From assembly GCA_947630415.1 (NCBI GenBank), contig CANRHM010000072.1, forward strand, positions 1-6,722: a stretch of DNA of 6,722 bases. Reading direction: 5' to 3'. Made by a program: the position numbers and the translations under genes. The notes under the pieces were generated by a model, which was not told where the DNA came from, did no database searches, and was given only the letters and a program-made list of their open reading frames with translations. Below are positions 5,816 to 6,722 of the stretch, one piece after another. The stretch comes from an uncultured Bacilli bacterium (GTDB lineage Bacteria; Bacillota_I; Bacilli_A; RF39; UBA660). Every line of letters begins with the position of its first letter. The first letter of the stretch is position 1.

Positions 5816-5842
5816 ACTTTTTGCAAAAAAAGTAAAAAATTG

Positions 5843-5871
5843 TTGAAATATCAACGAATTTTTGATATAAT
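5843..5871 (+). promoter_or_regulatory. Consensus promoter of rpsU
   Basis: TTGAAA (5843-5848), a 17-base spacer and TATAAT (5866-5871) with TG at 5863-5864 make the strongest promoter in the window. The start of transcription would be near 5878, with a leader of about 26 bases. GTTGA (5842-5846) and TCAAC (5851-5855) form a short inverted repeat over the -35, which could be an operator or chance. Strong constitutive expression is expected for a ribosomal protein gene. Confidence 0.85.
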
Positions 5872-5903
5872 CGATTGTAGATATGCGGAAGGGAGGGGAA
5901 ATA

Positions 5904-6146
5904 ATGAATACAGTCCCAGTTAAAAATGGTAATTTGGATATGGCTTTAAGAAAGTTTAAACAAAAACAAGCAAGAGACGGGGTCCCTTCTGAATGCAAGA
6001 AAAGAGAAGCTTATGATAAACCTGGAGTTCGTAGAAGACTCGCTAAAAAAGAGGGTATTAAAAATACTCGTAAGCGTAACAAAGCATCCTCAAGAAGCAT
6101 GTATAGTGCTAGAGGTGGACACGCTGGAAAAGATTATAACGACTAA
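5904..6146 (+). CDS. rpsU: 30S ribosomal protein bS21
   Basis: bS21 binds the small subunit near the platform and the anti-Shine-Dalgarno end of 16S rRNA and helps initiation. The 80-residue sequence shows the family signature: VPVKNGNLDMALRKFKQK at 4-21 (E. coli bS21 has PFDVALRRFKR), then GVPSECKKREAYDKPGVRRR at 26-45 and a lysine/arginine-rich helix to about 60. It is longer than the usual 57-71 residues. The extra C-terminal part, about 61-80, is rich in Ser, Gly and Arg and ends GGHAGKDYND. ATG 5904 has GGGAGGGG at 5890-5897; an in-frame ATG at 5883 lies upstream of that SD and is not used. Its own promoter and terminator make it a single-gene transcript, with the GatB/YqeY-domain gene just downstream, the common rpsU-yqeY pairing of Firmicutes. 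Confidence 0.95.
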   Translation: MNTVPVKNGNLDMALRKFKQKQARDGVPSECKKREAYDKPGVRRRLAKKEGIKNTRKRNKASSRSMYSARGGHAGKDYND

Positions 6147-6165
6147 GAAATTAGTCTTTTTTTTT
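6141..6165 (+). terminator. Intrinsic terminator of rpsU, built on the stop codon
   Basis: GACTAA (6141-6146), loop GAAA (6147-6150) and TTAGTC (6151-6156) form a perfect 6-bp hairpin followed by nine T at 6157-6165. The left arm contains the last sense codon GAC and the stop TAA of rpsU. A terminating ribosome would mask it, so termination may depend on ribosome release. Some read-through into the next gene is likely. Confidence 0.85.
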
Positions 6166-6179
6166 ATCTTTTTTTTGGA

Positions 6180-6196
6180 TATAATAAAGGTGGGAG
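6180..6196 (+). promoter_or_regulatory. -10 box abutting the ribosome binding site of the YqeY gene
   Basis: TATAAT at 6180-6185 is directly followed by AAAGGTGGGAG (6186-6196), the SD region for ATG 6205. No -35 is visible upstream in the T-rich terminator tail. Starting 7 bases after the -10 would give a leader of about 13 bases that keeps GGGAG (6192-6196), 8 bases from the ATG. Otherwise the gene depends on rpsU read-through. Confidence 0.4.
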
Positions 6197-6204
6197 ATGA
6201 AACT

Positions 6205-6687
6205 ATGAGTTTATTAGAAAAATTAGAAAACGATTTAAAAGCAGCGATGCGTAATAAAGATAAGGATACGCTTGCTACTTTACGTTTAGTAAAAGGTGCT
6301 CTTCAATTAGAACAAATCAATAATAAAAAAGAATTAACCGATGAAGTCGTAGTCGATGTCATTATGAAACAGATTAAAACTAGAAATGAATCGATTAAAG
6401 AATTTGAAAAAGGAAATCGTGCTGATCTAGTAGAACAAACAAAGAAAGAGATTGCTTTGCTAGAACCTTATTTACCTACTCAGTTATCGGATGATGAGTT
6501 AACTTCTATTATTGATAAAGTATTTGAAGAAGTAAATCCAACAGGTCCACAAGATATGGGAAAAGTTATGCATGAAGTAACTCCTAAGGTAAAAGGTAAA
6601 GCCGATATGGGTAAAGTTTCTTCGATGATTAAAGAAAGATTAAGTTGCATTAGTCAAGAAAAAGTAGACAAAAAATATAAAATATGA
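6205..6687 (+). CDS. yqeY: GatB/YqeY domain protein
   Basis: This 160-residue cytoplasmic protein matches YqeY, related to the tail domain of GatB, the amidotransferase subunit that makes Gln-tRNA(Gln). Family features: an N-terminal helical half starting MSLLEKLENDLKAAMRNKDK, NRADLVEQTKKEIALLEPYLP at 71-91, QLSDDEL at 93-99, DMGKVM at 117-122 and KVKGKADMGKVS at 128-139. The exact role of free-standing YqeY is not settled; tRNA-related binding is inferred from GatB. ATG 6205 was chosen because the family begins MSLLE and an SD precedes it; frames opening further upstream overlap rpsU and read through its terminator. It is about 12 residues longer than the typical 148: the family end falls near MIKERLS (141-147), and CISQEKVDKKYKI is extra. 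The stop overlaps a possible next start (ATGA). Confidence 0.93.
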   Translation: MSLLEKLENDLKAAMRNKDKDTLATLRLVKGALQLEQINNKKELTDEVVVDVIMKQIKTRNESIKEFEKGNRADLVEQTKKEIALLEPYLPTQLSDDELTSIIDKVFEEVNPTGPQDMGKVMHEVTPKVKGKADMGKVSSMIKERLSCISQEKVDKKYKI

Positions 6688-6722
6688 GGGGGTTAAGGAA
6701 ATTAATCCTCTTTGTTGTAATA
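6684..6722 (+). CDS. Possible start of a downstream membrane or exported protein (partial)
   Basis: An ATG at 6684 overlaps the yqeY stop as ATGA and opens to the window edge as MRGLRKLILFVVI. Two early arginines and a lysine followed by a hydrophobic run resemble a signal peptide or membrane anchor. No SD is visible upstream. The same bases can instead be read as a terminator hairpin, so this is uncertain. Confidence 0.25.
   Translation, partial: MRGLRKLILFVVI
6686..6718 (+). terminator. Possible terminator after yqeY
   Basis: GAGGG (6686-6690) can pair with TCCTC (6706-6710, one G-T pair), and TTAA (6693-6696) with TTAA (6702-6705), with a GG bulge and a GGAAA loop. TTTGTTGT follows at 6711-6718. 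It begins at the yqeY stop codon, as the rpsU terminator does. It competes with the reading of these bases as a new gene start. Confidence 0.4.

Noticed and set aside
5816..5833. Hairpin ACTTTTT-GCAA-AAAAAGT after the 133-residue gene as a terminator
   Set aside because: The stem is perfect, but on the + strand an A-run follows instead of T, and on the - strand the T tract is interrupted. It may be a weak element only.
5753..5998. Reverse-strand open frame of 81 residues over the rpsU promoter
   Set aside because: It is antisense to the rpsU promoter, SD and the start of bS21, all strongly supported on the + strand.
6013..6204. Long N-terminal extension of the YqeY frame
   Set aside because: The frame stays open upstream of 6205, but that part overlaps rpsU and passes through its terminator and poly-T tract. 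The family starts at MSLLE with an SD at 6186-6196.

Overview
The window is a very AT-rich stretch of a low-GC Firmicutes-type chromosome. TGA acts as a normal stop and tryptophan is TGG, so this is not a recoded Mycoplasma. Shine-Dalgarno (SD) sites are strong (AAGGAGG-like), promoters are often extended -10 (TGnTATAAT) types, and every supported gene lies on the + strand. The style suggests an uncultured gut-type Bacilli/Erysipelotrichia-like lineage, but no marker here settles that.

Layout. Positions 1-50 hold the tail of an upstream gene. At 115-429 is a three-helix membrane protein of unknown function with its own promoter and a terminator-like hairpin over its stop codon. glmS (487-2250) follows, making glucosamine-6-phosphate for the cell wall, and ends at a strong A/T-stem terminator. 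The accessory core is 2348-5337: a C39-peptidase bacteriocin ABC transporter, a 142-residue one-helix accessory protein, two short double-glycine-leader peptides (4851-4991 and 5000-5167), and a 57-residue membrane peptide that is the best immunity candidate. These five genes overlap or nearly touch, so they form one translationally coupled operon. After it come an unrecognised 133-residue soluble protein with its own promoter, rpsU (ribosomal protein bS21) with a consensus promoter and a terminator built on its stop codon, and a GatB/YqeY-domain gene.

How the parts should work together. The transporter would bind each precursor by its leader, cut after Gly-Gly with its N-terminal cysteine protease domain, and export the mature 31- and 40-residue peptides using ATP. 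The small accessory protein probably assists on the outer face of the membrane. The two mature peptides each carry a GxxxG helix-packing motif and a cysteine near the C-terminus, as expected for partners in a membrane-permeabilising two-peptide (class IIb-like) bacteriocin. The 57-residue protein would protect the producer. No histidine kinase, response regulator or pheromone gene is visible, so control is either constitutive or encoded elsewhere. The housekeeping genes on both sides suggest that the bacteriocin operon is a compact insertion into a conserved chromosomal stretch; this is inference.
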